From positions 1,736,001 through 1,800,000 of the forward strand of contig NZ_CP015519.1 of the NCBI RefSeq assembly GCF_001887775.1: 64,000 nucleotides of DNA, given 5' to 3'. The translations under genes and the position numbers were made by a program. Below, one piece after another: positions 1 to 8,823 of the stretch (its first letter is position 1; each line of letters starts with the position of its first letter). The notes below the pieces were generated by a model. It saw only the letters and a program-made list of their open reading frames with translations. It had not been told where the DNA came from and did no database searches. The stretch is from Syntrophotalea acetylenivorans. Its GTDB lineage: Bacteria > Desulfobacterota > Desulfuromonadia > Desulfuromonadales > Syntrophotaleaceae.

Positions 1-122
1 AACTCAACCCCACCGGGAACTGCCTTAACGCCGGGAATACCAAGCGCGATCAATTCGGTCGCACAAACGCCTTCCAAACCGGGTGCCGTTGCGGCGAATA
101 ATTGTTCGGTGTGCTTTTTCAC
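1..122 (-). CDS. Partial RlmL/RlmKL-type 23S rRNA methyltransferase, N-terminus only
   Basis: Only the first 40 codons are inside the window; the gene runs off the left edge. Read leftward from a GTG at 122, the frame begins MKKHTEQLFAATAPGLEGVC and continues with a THUMP-type start (an ATELIALGI...GGVE pattern). That is typical of the COG0116 family of N2-guanine 23S rRNA methyltransferases (RlmL/RlmK-like). These have an N-terminal ferredoxin-like/THUMP RNA-binding region and a C-terminal Rossmann methylase. A purine-rich AAAGG lies about 10 nt before the GTG. It is divergent from the DUF815 ATPase. The family call rests on a short N-terminus and the methylase domain is not visible, so the exact methylation target is open. 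Confidence 0.7.
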   Translation of the reverse strand, partial: MKKHTEQLFAATAPGLEGVCATELIALGIPGVKAVPGGVE

Positions 123-272
123 TTAGACAAAACCTTTTTCCTGCTCGCAAAAGGGAAAGCGATCCTAACACAAGGACCATTCGCTGGCAATTGGACTGCC
201 TTGCAACGTGCAGGCAATAGCTCCCTCTGTTATCCTTTATATGAACTACAAGAACTCTCGGAAAGGGCCACA

Positions 273-1181
273 ATGGATATCGAACGATTGGACATTGACT
301 GGGAGTATGTTGTCGAACGCCTTGACCGAATACTTGATCTCGGCGAAGAGTATCTGACGCGCCGGCTCGTGGAGTATCAGCTTGATCCGGGGATATTCCG
401 TAATTATATCGCTTTTCGCTGGATACAGCATCCTGACAATGGCTATTTGGCTGAGGTAGCCCACCCTGATCTGGCCGACCATGATGAGCTCTTCGGCATT
501 GATCGAATTCTGGAAAATCTACAGCGCAATACCGAACAATTTGTCCACAACTATCCGGCTAACAACGTACTTCTGTGGGGCGAACGGGGTTGCGGCAAAT
601 CGGCGGCCATCAAAGGCCTGCTTAAACTCTATTTTCAAGCCGGATTGCGCCTGGTCGAGGTGCAGAAGGAAGACCTGTTCCAACTTCCGCAAATAACTCA
701 TCAGCTACGAGACCAACCCTACCGCTTTATCCTGTTTTGCGATGACCTTTCCTTTGACGAAGGGGAACCGGGCTACCGAGAACTCTATTCTTTACTTGAG
801 GGTGGCATCGAAGAACCTGCCGGCAATATCCTGCTCTACGCCACCAGCAATCGACACTACCTGCTGCCAGATCGTTTAAGCGACAACTCCGATGGTCGAC
901 ACCCCCAATCCGAAGAGGCCTGGTCGGAAAAACTTTCCCTGGACGACCTCTTCGGGATCAGTCTCGGGTTTTATCCCATGAGCCAACCGGTCTACCTGGA
1001 AATCGTCGGCTACCTGGCCCAGCAGCGCCGCTTGATCATCTCCGAAGAGGAACTTCATAGCGCGGCCCTGAGTTGGGCAATGGAGCGAGGCAGTCGCTCC
1101 GGCCGCGTAGCTCGGCAATTCATGGACGACCTCAGCGGCCGAATGGCGATGGAGGGCAAAATTGCCCCTCTTTCAGACTGA
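273..1181 (+). CDS. DUF815 family AAA ATPase
   Basis: A 302-residue P-loop ATPase of the DUF815 family (PF05673). After an N-terminal helical region comes a Walker A motif, GERGCGKSA, at about residues 103-111. A Walker B-like stretch ending in two aspartates follows at about 157-158, then a sensor-1-type ATSNRHYLLP segment. The overall length fits the family. The ATG at 273 is preceded by GGAAAGGG at a good distance. In-frame ATGs further upstream have no ribosome site and would add a low-complexity extension. The biological role of DUF815 proteins is not firmly established; a DnaA/ORC-like fold is generally assigned. It is followed 72 nt later by a PilZ protein on the same strand, so co-transcription is likely. 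No partner suggests a specific substrate. Confidence 0.85.
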   Translation: MDIERLDIDWEYVVERLDRILDLGEEYLTRRLVEYQLDPGIFRNYIAFRWIQHPDNGYLAEVAHPDLADHDELFGIDRILENLQRNTEQFVHNYPANNVLLWGERGCGKSAAIKGLLKLYFQAGLRLVEVQKEDLFQLPQITHQLRDQPYRFILFCDDLSFDEGEPGYRELYSLLEGGIEEPAGNILLYATSNRHYLLPDRLSDNSDGRHPQSEEAWSEKLSLDDLFGISLGFYPMSQPVYLEIVGYLAQQRRLIISEEELHSAALSWAMERGSRSGRVARQFMDDLSGRMAMEGKIAPLSD

Positions 1182-1253
1182 ACAATGGAATACTATTTGC
1201 TGTCTTACAACTGTTGTTTCCCACTTCCAACAGTGAAAGGGTATTTGAGTATT

Positions 1254-1985
1254 ATGTACAGCCGCTATTTTACCCCAGGTCAAAGACTGCAGGTTCAAAC
1301 CTTGTATGAGGACAACCTCCCGGCTCGTCGCGAAGCGATGAACGTCCTGTTCACCAATTACGAGCTCGGATATTTCGATGTCGCCATCCCCCATAGCTGG
1401 CCCGTCAAGGAAGGGCTCCCCTTTCCGGAAGGAAGTCCCCTGGAGATCGTTTCGGAACGATACGGCCTTTGGCTCAAATCGTCGGCCTCATTTCACAGCC
1501 AGCCCTCCGACAAAGTGATTAGACTGCGCATGAACGACGACCTATGCATCTTTCGTCATAGTCCGCAACAACGAGTTGAAACGCAAATTGGTCTGTGTTA
1601 TAGCGCTCGCAGAGGGGATTTGCCGACTTTTCATCGACAATGGCGGCAACAGATCAAAAAACTGTCCACCACGGCTACGGCCCTGACAGCGCCCTCTTTT
1701 AGCCGGGGCCAGGTGAACCTCAGCGCCAGCGGGATTCGTATGCCGCTCCAGACAGCCGTGGAAAAGAACGACCTCTGCCTTTTGATGCTGTCCCTGGACG
1801 ATGCGAGTGATCCGATCTGCACCCTGACAGAGGTCATCTGGACAGCGCCACAGGAAGAAGGGCAAGGCATCACTACCGGCATGCAGTTTCTCAACATTCT
1901 GCAAAAGGACCAACAGCGAATCGAGCAGTTCGTTAACCGAAACCTGCCGCGTAAAACCAAAGGCCCCGCCGTGGCTGACCGCTAA
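1254..1985 (+). CDS. PilZ domain protein (YcgR-like layout)
   Basis: A protein of 243 residues. The N-terminal half looks like a YcgR-N/PilZN-type beta domain (PRREAMNVLF, then a GSPLEIVSERYGLWLKS stretch). The C-terminal half carries the PilZ signature N-L-S-A-S-G-I-R-M and ends with the usual GMQFLNI...IEQFVNR strand-helix. PilZ domains bind cyclic di-GMP through an RxxxR motif plus [D/N]xSxxG. Here the second motif is intact, but the arginines before it read R-HSPQQ-R, so the spacing is not canonical. The ATG at 1254 follows GTGAAAGGG; an upstream in-frame ATG at 1185 has no ribosome site. It may be an effector for the c-di-GMP enzymes encoded elsewhere in the window. Confidence 0.75.
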   Translation: MYSRYFTPGQRLQVQTLYEDNLPARREAMNVLFTNYELGYFDVAIPHSWPVKEGLPFPEGSPLEIVSERYGLWLKSSASFHSQPSDKVIRLRMNDDLCIFRHSPQQRVETQIGLCYSARRGDLPTFHRQWRQQIKKLSTTATALTAPSFSRGQVNLSASGIRMPLQTAVEKNDLCLLMLSLDDASDPICTLTEVIWTAPQEEGQGITTGMQFLNILQKDQQRIEQFVNRNLPRKTKGPAVADR

Positions 1986-2347
1986 AAGAAGACAATTTTT
2001 GTTAATACATTCGGTTGTTTCCCCGACCAGCATGGGCGCAACCGCCCCAGAGCAAGGACCTCGGCGACAGGTACGACCATAGCGAACAGCGCTCCTGCCC
2101 CACACAATCAAAGCAGAACAACCCATTGATTCACATAGGTTTTTCGGTTCCATCCACAGGTTAGTGGAAAACCCTGTGGGGAACACCTCTTACCCAAGCG
2201 AAAGCCCCCCTGCCGTGGGGCATCCTAGCTGTTTGCCTATTTTTTGGGCACCGCTTGACAAGTCTTTTCTTTAGAACAACCGCCCCCGTATTCAAGGCGG
2301 CCACTTCATGGGAAAAGAGGCCACTCCCGGCGATGGCACTGGAAGAT
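1986..2347. other. Intergenic region with no gene seen
   Basis: These 362 bases lie between the convergent PilZ and aat genes. Open frames here continue out of aat on other frames and have no recognisable protein character. A 7-bp inverted repeat, CCACAGG (2154-2160) and CCTGTGG (2173-2179), could form a small hairpin, but no T-run follows on either strand. No tRNA, riboswitch or insertion-sequence end was recognised. Confidence 0.5.
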
Positions 2348-3043
2348 CTAACCGTCAAAACTTGCTGGAAAAGGCCCGGAAACAGGCCGGCCGGGAGCCA
2401 CATCACCTTCCACAAGGTGCTGCAGAAACTCGCTGCGAGGAATAGTGCGGGCGCCAAGAGAAGCGAGGTGGTCGGAGGGAAGTTGACAGTCAACCAGAAC
2501 GAAACCCCGCTCCCGAAGATGCTGAACAAGGGTTGCAAAGGCGATCTTTGACGCATTGGAGACCCGAAAGAACATGGACTCACCGAAAAAACAGCGGCCC
2601 AGACAGACACCGTAAAGCCCCCCGACCAAATTGCCGTCCAGCCAGGCTTCCACCGAATGGGCATAACCGGCTTCATGCAGCCGACAGTAAGCCGTTCGCA
2701 TCTCATCGGTTATCCAGGTACCGCCATTCTCCTGGCGCAAGGCCGCGCAGCTATCGATGACTTGTGCAAAAGAGCGGTTACTCGTTATATGGAAGGGATT
2801 GCGGCGCAAAAGCTTACCAAGACTACGACTGACCTTCAATTCACTTGGAAACAACACGCAACGGGGATCGGGACACCACCAGAGAGGCGGTTCACCTTCG
2901 TTGAACCAAGGGAAGATACCAAGGGAATAAGCCAACAATAAGCGGTGGGGGGAGAGGTCCCCCCCCACCGCCAGCAAACCTTCAGGATCAGCCAATTCCG
3001 GATTGGGAAATACGAGCTGCTCAGTGAGACGATAGATCGTCAT
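2348..3043 (-). CDS. aat: Leucyl/phenylalanyl-tRNA--protein transferase
   Basis: A protein of 231 residues, close to the 234 of the E. coli enzyme. Aat transfers Leu or Phe from its aminoacyl-tRNA to proteins with N-terminal Arg or Lys, creating a primary N-degron read by ClpS-ClpAP. Family hallmarks visible are the N-terminal [20 protein letters not shown], the IFPWF and WWCPDPR segments, and the GNT-fold core ending in FFGESMF. It sits 22 nt downstream of clpA, so clpS, clpA and aat form one leftward N-end-rule operon: degron writer, adaptor and unfoldase together. That linkage makes the assignment very secure. Confidence 0.96.
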   Translation of the reverse strand: MTIYRLTEQLVFPNPELADPEGLLAVGGDLSPHRLLLAYSLGIFPWFNEGEPPLWWCPDPRCVLFPSELKVSRSLGKLLRRNPFHITSNRSFAQVIDSCAALRQENGGTWITDEMRTAYCRLHEAGYAHSVEAWLDGNLVGGLYGVCLGRCFFGESMFFRVSNASKIAFATLVQHLRERGFVLVDCQLPSDHLASLGARTIPRSEFLQHLVEGDVAPGRPVSGPFPASFDG

Positions 3044-3065
3044 CCACGGCCACCGATACTAAATC

Positions 3066-5306
3066 TCATTGGTATCGGAAGGTCAGGCGATCCTGACGGC
3101 AACCGATCTTAACCGTACCACCGTCGGCCAACTCTCCGAACAGAACTTCGTGGGCTATGACGTCGCTGATCTCGTTCTGAATCAGCCGCGCCAAGGGCCG
3201 AGCACCGTAGATCGGATCGTACCCACGACGGGCCATTAAAGAACGTGCCGCAGGGGACATTTTAAGGGTCACGTTTCGATCCTCAAGGCGCTGACGCAGT
3301 TCGTTAACAAACTTATCGACGATACGCAGCATCGTTTCTTCACCAAGGGACATGAAGGGCACGATAGCATCCAGGCGGTTACGAAATTCCGGCGAAAAGG
3401 CCCGCTCCACCGCTTGGGTAGCGCTGCCCGGAGAACCACCGCCAAAACCGATGGACTTGGCGGTCAGGTCCCGGGCCCCGGCGTTGCTGGTCATAATCAG
3501 CACGACGTTGCGAAAATCCGCCTTCTTACCGTTATTATCGGTGAGGTGACCGTGATCCATGACCTGCAATAGAATGTTGAACAGGTCGGGGTGAGCCTTT
3601 TCGATTTCATCAAGCAGCAACACCGCATAGGGATGCTTAACAACACTTTCGGTCAACAGGCCGCCCTGCTCGAACCCCACATAACCGGGAGGGGCACCGA
3701 TCAGGCGAGCAACGGAATGTTTCTCCATGTACTCGCTCATATCAAAGCGCAAGAACTCAACCCCCAGCTGCTGAGCCAACTGCTTGGCCACTTCGGTTTT
3801 ACCGACCCCCGTCGGCCCGGTAAACAGGAACGACCCGGTCGGCTTCTCCGGATGGCTGAGACCGGCGCGGGCTCGCAGTACGGACCTGCAGAGCAAATCA
3901 ATCGCCTCTTCCTGACCGAAGACCTGCTTTTTCAGATCACGATCGAGATACTTGAGCCGCTTGCGGTCGGAACTGGAAACAGTCCGCTCGGGAATCCGGG
4001 CGATAGAAGCCACCACCTTCTCCACCTCGGGAACACCGATGGTATGCCCGGTCTTATCCGTCAGACGACAGGCAGCGCCGGCTTCATCGATGACATCGAT
4101 GGCCTTGTCCGGCAGATGACGATAATTAATATGACGGGTAGCGAGTTCCGCCGCCGCCCGCAAAGCTTCATCGGTGTAGGTCACCTGATGGTGGCTTTCG
4201 TAGTGCTCACGCAGACCGGCCAGAATTGCTACCGTCTCGTCGATGGTCGGCTCGATCACGTCTATCTTCTGAAACCGCCGCGATAGAGCCCGGTCCTTGT
4301 CAAACAGGTTCTTGTATTCTTCATAAGTGGTAGAACCGATACAACGCAGAGCACCGGAAGCCAGAACGGGCTTCAGGAGATTGGACGCATCAAGGGAACC
4401 GCCGCTGGTAGCACCGGCGCCTACAATGGTATGAATCTCATCGATAAACAAAATGGCATCGGTACGATCTTCAAGGGCCTTAAGCACCGCCTTGAGGCGT
4501 TCCTCGAAATCGCCCCGGAACTTGGTACCGGCCAGCAGCGCCCCCATGTCGAGAAGATAAATATGCACCCCCCGTAAAACCTTGGGCACCCGCTCCTCGT
4601 AAATCATCAATGCCAGACCTTCAGCCATGGCCGTTTTACCGACCCCCGGCTCACCGACATAGATAGGATTGTTCTTACGACGACGGCAGAGCACCTGCAC
4701 AGTGCGCTGCAATTCCTTTTCCCGGCCGATCAGGGGATCGATACGGCCTTCCATGGCGCGCTGCAAAAAGTCGACGGTATAAGCTGCCAGGGGATCGTTT
4801 TCCGCCTCGCTCTGCCCTTCCTTGGATGGTCGTTTTCCACCATCGGGAAAGGGCTTGCCCCCTTCCTGTCTCGGCACCTTGCTGACCCCGTGACTGATAT
4901 AGCTGAGCACATCAAGCCGCGAGACTCCCTGCTGCTCCAGCAACTGCACGGCATGGGATTGCTCCTCTTCAAGCAGGGAAGCCAACACGTCGCCAACGGA
5001 AATCTCCTTTTTCCCCGCCGAATGAAGATGCAGTACCGCCCGCTGCAAAACCCGCTGCAGTCCAACGGTCTGCTCGGGCACAATTTCCTTACCTCCGGGC
5101 AGGCTCTCAAGATGGCCGGTAAAAAAATCCTCCAGCAGGGTTTTTAACCCTTCCGGGTCGCCACCACATGCCTCGATAATCTCCTGGCCATGCTCTTCAA
5201 AGAGCAAAGCATAGAGGACGTGTTCCGTGGTCAGGTATTCATGATGGCGCTTCTGCGCCTCCCGTACCGCAAGGGAAAAGGCAATCTGGACTTCCTGAGT
5301 GAACAT
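3066..5306 (-). CDS. clpA: ATP-dependent Clp protease ATP-binding subunit ClpA
   Basis: An AAA+ unfoldase of 746 residues that feeds substrates to the ClpP peptidase. It has a double Clp_N repeat at about 1-145, then a first AAA module with Walker A GEPGVGKT at 218-225 and Walker B ILFIDEI near 286-291. The second AAA module has GPTGVGKT near 495-502. The C-terminal D2-small region contains GYDPIYGARPL. The long coiled M-domain of ClpB is absent, which makes it ClpA. The ATG at 5306 is preceded by GAAGGGA. It starts 11 nt after the clpS stop codon, so the adaptor and unfoldase are co-expressed. Confidence 0.96.
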   Translation of the reverse strand: MFTQEVQIAFSLAVREAQKRHHEYLTTEHVLYALLFEEHGQEIIEACGGDPEGLKTLLEDFFTGHLESLPGGKEIVPEQTVGLQRVLQRAVLHLHSAGKKEISVGDVLASLLEEEQSHAVQLLEQQGVSRLDVLSYISHGVSKVPRQEGGKPFPDGGKRPSKEGQSEAENDPLAAYTVDFLQRAMEGRIDPLIGREKELQRTVQVLCRRRKNNPIYVGEPGVGKTAMAEGLALMIYEERVPKVLRGVHIYLLDMGALLAGTKFRGDFEERLKAVLKALEDRTDAILFIDEIHTIVGAGATSGGSLDASNLLKPVLASGALRCIGSTTYEEYKNLFDKDRALSRRFQKIDVIEPTIDETVAILAGLREHYESHHQVTYTDEALRAAAELATRHINYRHLPDKAIDVIDEAGAACRLTDKTGHTIGVPEVEKVVASIARIPERTVSSSDRKRLKYLDRDLKKQVFGQEEAIDLLCRSVLRARAGLSHPEKPTGSFLFTGPTGVGKTEVAKQLAQQLGVEFLRFDMSEYMEKHSVARLIGAPPGYVGFEQGGLLTESVVKHPYAVLLLDEIEKAHPDLFNILLQVMDHGHLTDNNGKKADFRNVVLIMTSNAGARDLTAKSIGFGGGSPGSATQAVERAFSPEFRNRLDAIVPFMSLGEETMLRIVDKFVNELRQRLEDRNVTLKMSPAARSLMARRGYDPIYGARPLARLIQNEISDVIAHEVLFGELADGGTVKIGCRQDRLTFRYQ

Positions 5307-5317
5307 AGGCTTTCCCT

Positions 5318-5632
5318 TCAGGCCCTCTCAAGGCTGCATTTCAGGGGATAGCCGGACTGCTGGGCCATACAATGCACCCGGGCTACCTTGGTCTCGGCAA
5401 TTTCATAGGGATAAGTGCCACAAACGCCGACCCCCTGAGTGTGAATATTCAGCATGATACGATGAGCTTCCGCGGGCGACAGGTGAAAAACCGTCTCCAA
5501 GAGACTGACCACAAATTCCATGGTGGTATAATCGTCATTATGCATCAGCACCTTGTACATCGAGGGCAGCTCGTTTTTGCTGCGGCACTGTTTTTCAACC
5601 TGCATATTTTCGTTTGGATGTTTATCACTCAC
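5318..5632 (-). CDS. clpS: ATP-dependent Clp protease adaptor ClpS
   Basis: ClpS binds the N-domain of ClpA and presents N-degron substrates. The core motif VLMHNDDYTTMEFVVSLL and the later T-K-V-A-R-V-H segment are characteristic. I place the start at a GTG at 5632, giving 104 residues, the normal family length. It is preceded by GGAGGAGG with 6 nt spacing. An ATG at 5653 lies upstream of that ribosome site, and longer frames would add an unconserved N-terminus. It is the first gene of the clpS-clpA-aat operon and divergent from hflK across about 155 bp that must hold both promoters. Confidence 0.93.
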   Translation of the reverse strand: MSDKHPNENMQVEKQCRSKNELPSMYKVLMHNDDYTTMEFVVSLLETVFHLSPAEAHRIMLNIHTQGVGVCGTYPYEIAETKVARVHCMAQQSGYPLKCSLERA

Positions 5633-5788
5633 GGCTCGCCTCCTCCATGCCATAACAGTTTGTTTATAGAGTAATCGTAGCACAATTCCCGATCTGCTTC
5701 CAATGTTCGGACCAATAAGAATATTCGTCAATAAACGGCTTTCCATGTGCTATAGTTACAATTTTAGTGATCCATCTACATACATTTA

Positions 5789-6823
5789 TTGCAAGGGAGG
5801 CGCAATGCAATACCATCAGGGGGACGCACCCCCAAATCCATCGACCGTCAGGTTGCCGAGTTGGCCGACCGGCTAAAAAAAGGTGGTGGAGGCAAGATTA
5901 TCGCCATTGGCATAACTCTGCTGTTGATTTTCGCTGCCACCAGTAGTTTTTACAAAGTGGATACCGAAGAGACCGGCGTGCTGCTTCGTTTCGGTCGCTT
6001 CAACAACTTTGCCGAACCGGGCCTGCATATAAAAGTCCCCTTCGGTATCGACCGAGTCTACAAAGCCAAGACCGGCCGCGTCGAAAAAGAAGAGTTCGGT
6101 TTTCGCACCGTCAAGGCCGGGGTTCGCACCACCTATACCAAACGGGCTTTGGAAGGCGAATCGTTGACCCTGACCGGCGACCTCAACGTCAGCGACGTGG
6201 AGTGGATCGTTCAGTATCAGATTGCCGACCCTTTTAAGTTTTTATTCCGCATTCGCGATCCCCTGGCTACCATCCGCGACATTGCCGAAGCTGTGGCCCG
6301 AAAAGTGGTAGGCAACTCCAACGTCACTGAAGTATTAACTATCGAGCGTGCGAATCTGGCGTCGGCCATCGAACATGACCTGCAGCAGATTCTCAACAGC
6401 TACGACATCGGCGTGCGTATCGTCACCGTTAAATTTCAGGACGTCAACCCACCAGGCCCGGTTAAGGCGGCTTTCAACGAGGTCAATGAAGCCGAGCAAC
6501 AAAAGGAAACCCTTATCTTCCAGGCCCGCGAACAGTTTAATCGCGAAGTCCCCAAAGCCCGCGGTGTCGCCCGTCGAACCATCCAGGAAGCCGAAGGCTA
6601 CGCTGTCGAACGAATTAACAAGGCCCGCGGTGAAACCAGTCGCTACCTGGCTCTGCTCAAAGAATACCGCAAGGCGCCGGCAGTCACCCGCCAGCGCATT
6701 TACCTCGAAACCCTGGAGCAGGTTCTTCCGAACCTGGCCGAAATCTACATCATGGACGGCAAAGGCACCAGCGCCCTGCCACTGCTGCCATTACGCGCCC
6801 AGGGGCAAGGAGGTAAACAATGA
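5789..6823 (+). CDS. hflK: HflK, membrane protease (FtsH) modulator, SPFH family
   Basis: HflK and HflC form a membrane complex that cages and modulates the FtsH protease. This one has 344 residues: a short hydrophilic N-terminus, one membrane anchor (IIAIGITLLLIFAATSSFY, about 36-54), then the SPFH/band-7 domain starting VDTEETGVLLRFGRF. A charged helical C-terminal region contains VNEAEQQKETLIFQAREQFN. The start is uncertain. This frame opens only with a TTG at 5789, but the good ribosome site GGGAGG (5795-5800) points to an ATG at 5805 in a different frame that stops after 23 codons. Either TTG is used or a one-base indel lies in the GGGGG/CCCCC tract at 5819-5831. It overlaps hflC by 4 nt. 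Confidence 0.9.
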   Translation: MQGRRNAIPSGGRTPKSIDRQVAELADRLKKGGGGKIIAIGITLLLIFAATSSFYKVDTEETGVLLRFGRFNNFAEPGLHIKVPFGIDRVYKAKTGRVEKEEFGFRTVKAGVRTTYTKRALEGESLTLTGDLNVSDVEWIVQYQIADPFKFLFRIRDPLATIRDIAEAVARKVVGNSNVTEVLTIERANLASAIEHDLQQILNSYDIGVRIVTVKFQDVNPPGPVKAAFNEVNEAEQQKETLIFQAREQFNREVPKARGVARRTIQEAEGYAVERINKARGETSRYLALLKEYRKAPAVTRQRIYLETLEQVLPNLAEIYIMDGKGTSALPLLPLRAQGQGGKQ

Positions 6824-7755
6824 AACGCTTTCTACCGATAATCATCATCGTCCTGTTGTTCCTGGGATTCACTCAAAATCCGCTGTTCGTCGTCAGCGAG
6901 GGAGAACAGGCCCTGGTCACCGAATTCGGCAAACCCGTCGGCGGCGTCCTCAGTCCGGGTCTGCACTTTCGTATCCCCTTTATCCAGACCGTGCACCGTT
7001 TCGAAACCCGCATTCTCAAATGGGACGGAGACCCCGAGCAAATCACGACCAAGGATAAGCGCTTCATCTTCCTCGACACCACAGCCCGCTGGCGTATCTC
7101 CGACCCGCTGTTGTTCTTCAAAACCGTCGCCACCGAACGAGGTGCTCAAGGCCGCCTCGACGATATTATCGACTCGGTGGTGCGCGACGCCGTCTCCGGC
7201 CACCTGCTCGTGGAACTGGTTCGGGGCAACGACTACCAGGCTCCCGGCGGAGACGCCGCTGAAGAAATCCAAATCGAGGGTGTGACGATCGCGCCTGAGC
7301 AACTGATAGGCCGCGAGCAGATTCTTGCCAACCTGCTGGAAAAAGCCCGAGCCAGCACCCCGGAATACGGCATTGAGCTCATCGATGTACAGATCAAACG
7401 CATCAACTACATTGAGCAAGTCCGGCAACGGGTCTACGAACGGATGGTCTCGGAGCGGAAAAAGGTCGCCGCCCAGTTCCGCTCGGAAGGCGAGGGGGAA
7501 AAGGCCGACATCCTCGGTCAGATGGAGAAAGAGCTCAAGGGCATCACCTCCGAGGCCTATCGTAAATCGGTAGAAATCCGCGGCAAGGCCGACGCCGAAG
7601 CCGCCGCCATCTACGCCGCCGCCTACGGCAGCGACAAAGAGTTCTACGCCTTTTTGCGCAGCCTCGAAGCCTATCGCAAGGCCGACGGCAAAAACGCCAA
7701 GTTGGTTCTGTCCACCGACAGCGACTTCTATCGTTTTCTGCAAAAGATGAAATAA
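6820..7755 (+). CDS. hflC: HflC, membrane protease (FtsH) modulator, SPFH family
   Basis: The HflK partner, 311 residues. An N-terminal membrane segment (FLPIIIIVLLFLGFT, about 4-18) is followed by the SPFH domain (FVVSEGEQALVTEFGKPV). The RMVSERKKVAAQFRSEGEGE helix and the alternating KAEA-type repeats that follow are typical of HflC. The ATG overlaps the hflK TGA (ATGA, 6820-6823) and has GGAGG just upstream, so the two are translationally coupled. The gene ends 31 nt before a strong hairpin terminator, which closes the operon. Confidence 0.95.
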   Translation: MKRFLPIIIIVLLFLGFTQNPLFVVSEGEQALVTEFGKPVGGVLSPGLHFRIPFIQTVHRFETRILKWDGDPEQITTKDKRFIFLDTTARWRISDPLLFFKTVATERGAQGRLDDIIDSVVRDAVSGHLLVELVRGNDYQAPGGDAAEEIQIEGVTIAPEQLIGREQILANLLEKARASTPEYGIELIDVQIKRINYIEQVRQRVYERMVSERKKVAAQFRSEGEGEKADILGQMEKELKGITSEAYRKSVEIRGKADAEAAAIYAAAYGSDKEFYAFLRSLEAYRKADGKNAKLVLSTDSDFYRFLQKMK

Positions 7756-7786
7756 TCAAAGAAAACAGCTTGGCCATCGAAAGACG

Positions 7787-7822
7787 AATAAGGGGCGCTG
7801 GCATATGCCAGCGCCCCTTATT
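7787..7822. terminator. Bidirectional intrinsic terminator between hflC and the OmpA lipoprotein gene
   Basis: A perfect 16-bp stem, AATAAGGGGCGCTGGC (7787-7802) and its complement (7807-7822), with an ATAT loop. The A/T-rich stem ends serve as U-tracts in both directions. It lies between two convergent genes, 31 nt from hflC and 43 nt from the OmpA gene, so it probably stops both. Confidence 0.9.
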
Positions 7823-7865
7823 TATAGCTATTCTCAATTTGCAGTATGATGAACCCTTTTATCCC

Positions 7866-8804
7866 TTATTTCGTGCGCGCAGGAATGACTCCTGCCTCGT
7901 CGGAAATTATTATTTCGACCCTGCGGTTCATCTGGCGACCGGCGGCTGTCACATTGGTTGCAACCGGGAATTCCTCACCATAGCCTTTGAACTCAATGCG
8001 GACAGATTCAGTGCCCCTGTCGAGCAGAGCCTGGCGCACCGCGAGCGCGCGCCTTTCAGACAACCCCTGGTTATATTCTGCAGCGCCGGTGCTATCGGTG
8101 AATCCTTCGATCATGATCCGCCGCGCAGGATACTCGTCAAGAAATGCTGCCAGTTTCTCGATGGTCAAAATTCCGCCAGGTTTCAATTCTGCCTTATTGA
8201 CGTCAAACAGCACGTCTCCAAGGGTCATAACCAAGCCACGGTCCGCCTTAACGGCCTGCAATTGGGCAATTTCCGACTCCAGTTTGGCGGCCTTTTCCTG
8301 TGCCGCAATTGCCTCGGCCAATGCCTTTTCGGCAGCAGCTTTCTGCATCTCGGCCTCCTGCAACGCTTTCAAGGCCGCGGCCTTTTCCTTAGCGGCCTGT
8401 TGCTGGGCAAGGGCCGTTTCGGCACCGCGGGCCTCCAGCAAAACCTTGTTGCGCTCGGCGCTGGCCTGGGCTATGACCGCTTCAGCCATTTTCTGATTGC
8501 CAATCTCCTGAGCAATGGCGCTGCGTTGTTTTGCGAGATAGGCCAGGTGTTCAATCTCGGCAACCGTACCTTGCTGCTGCAGCACCTGGTCGGCCATGTC
8601 CAACGCCGTCTGCGCTTTTTTTAGTTCCAGCGAAGCATTCCGTACCACAGCCGGATTTGATTGGGCGGCCTGGAAAGCAGTTCTGGCTTCTTCCAGAGCA
8701 GCATTACTGGTCATTTTTGGCGCACATCCCGCCAACACCACAGCCGCCATCGTTAGACCGGATAAGCCTAGAGTGACCTTATACATTAAATTTCTGCTGA
8801 ACAT
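7866..8804 (-). CDS. OmpA-family lipoprotein with DUF4398-type coiled coil
   Basis: A protein of 312 residues. A lipoprotein signal peptide ends in LAGC with the lipidated Cys at 27. A long alanine/glutamine-rich coiled coil (about 30-190) resembles DUF4398 and is followed by a C-terminal OmpA/Pal peptidoglycan-binding domain. The OmpA domain shows LFDVNKAELKPGG, then MIEGFTDSTGAAEYN-type residues and the SERRALAVRQAL helix. It probably tethers the outer membrane to peptidoglycan through a periplasm-spanning helix. The ATG at 8804 has AGGAGG upstream; earlier in-frame codons run into the neighbouring lipoprotein gene. It starts 19 nt after that gene, so the two form a bicistronic unit. Confidence 0.88.
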   Translation of the reverse strand: MFSRNLMYKVTLGLSGLTMAAVVLAGCAPKMTSNAALEEARTAFQAAQSNPAVVRNASLELKKAQTALDMADQVLQQQGTVAEIEHLAYLAKQRSAIAQEIGNQKMAEAVIAQASAERNKVLLEARGAETALAQQQAAKEKAAALKALQEAEMQKAAAEKALAEAIAAQEKAAKLESEIAQLQAVKADRGLVMTLGDVLFDVNKAELKPGGILTIEKLAAFLDEYPARRIMIEGFTDSTGAAEYNQGLSERRALAVRQALLDRGTESVRIEFKGYGEEFPVATNVTAAGRQMNRRVEIIISDEAGVIPARTK

Positions 8805-8823
8805 GATCGCCTCCTGACTATGG

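Noticed and set aside
2154-2179. Possible regulatory palindrome CCACAGG/CCTGTGG
   Set aside because: Only 7 bp, lies between convergent genes, and does not match an operator I can name.
2161-2706. Reverse frame overlapping aat
   Set aside because: It uses another frame of aat and extends into intergenic DNA without protein character.
6832-7743. Long open frame on the reverse strand within hflC
   Set aside because: It is a mirror of the hflC codon pattern, with no ribosome site or family motif.
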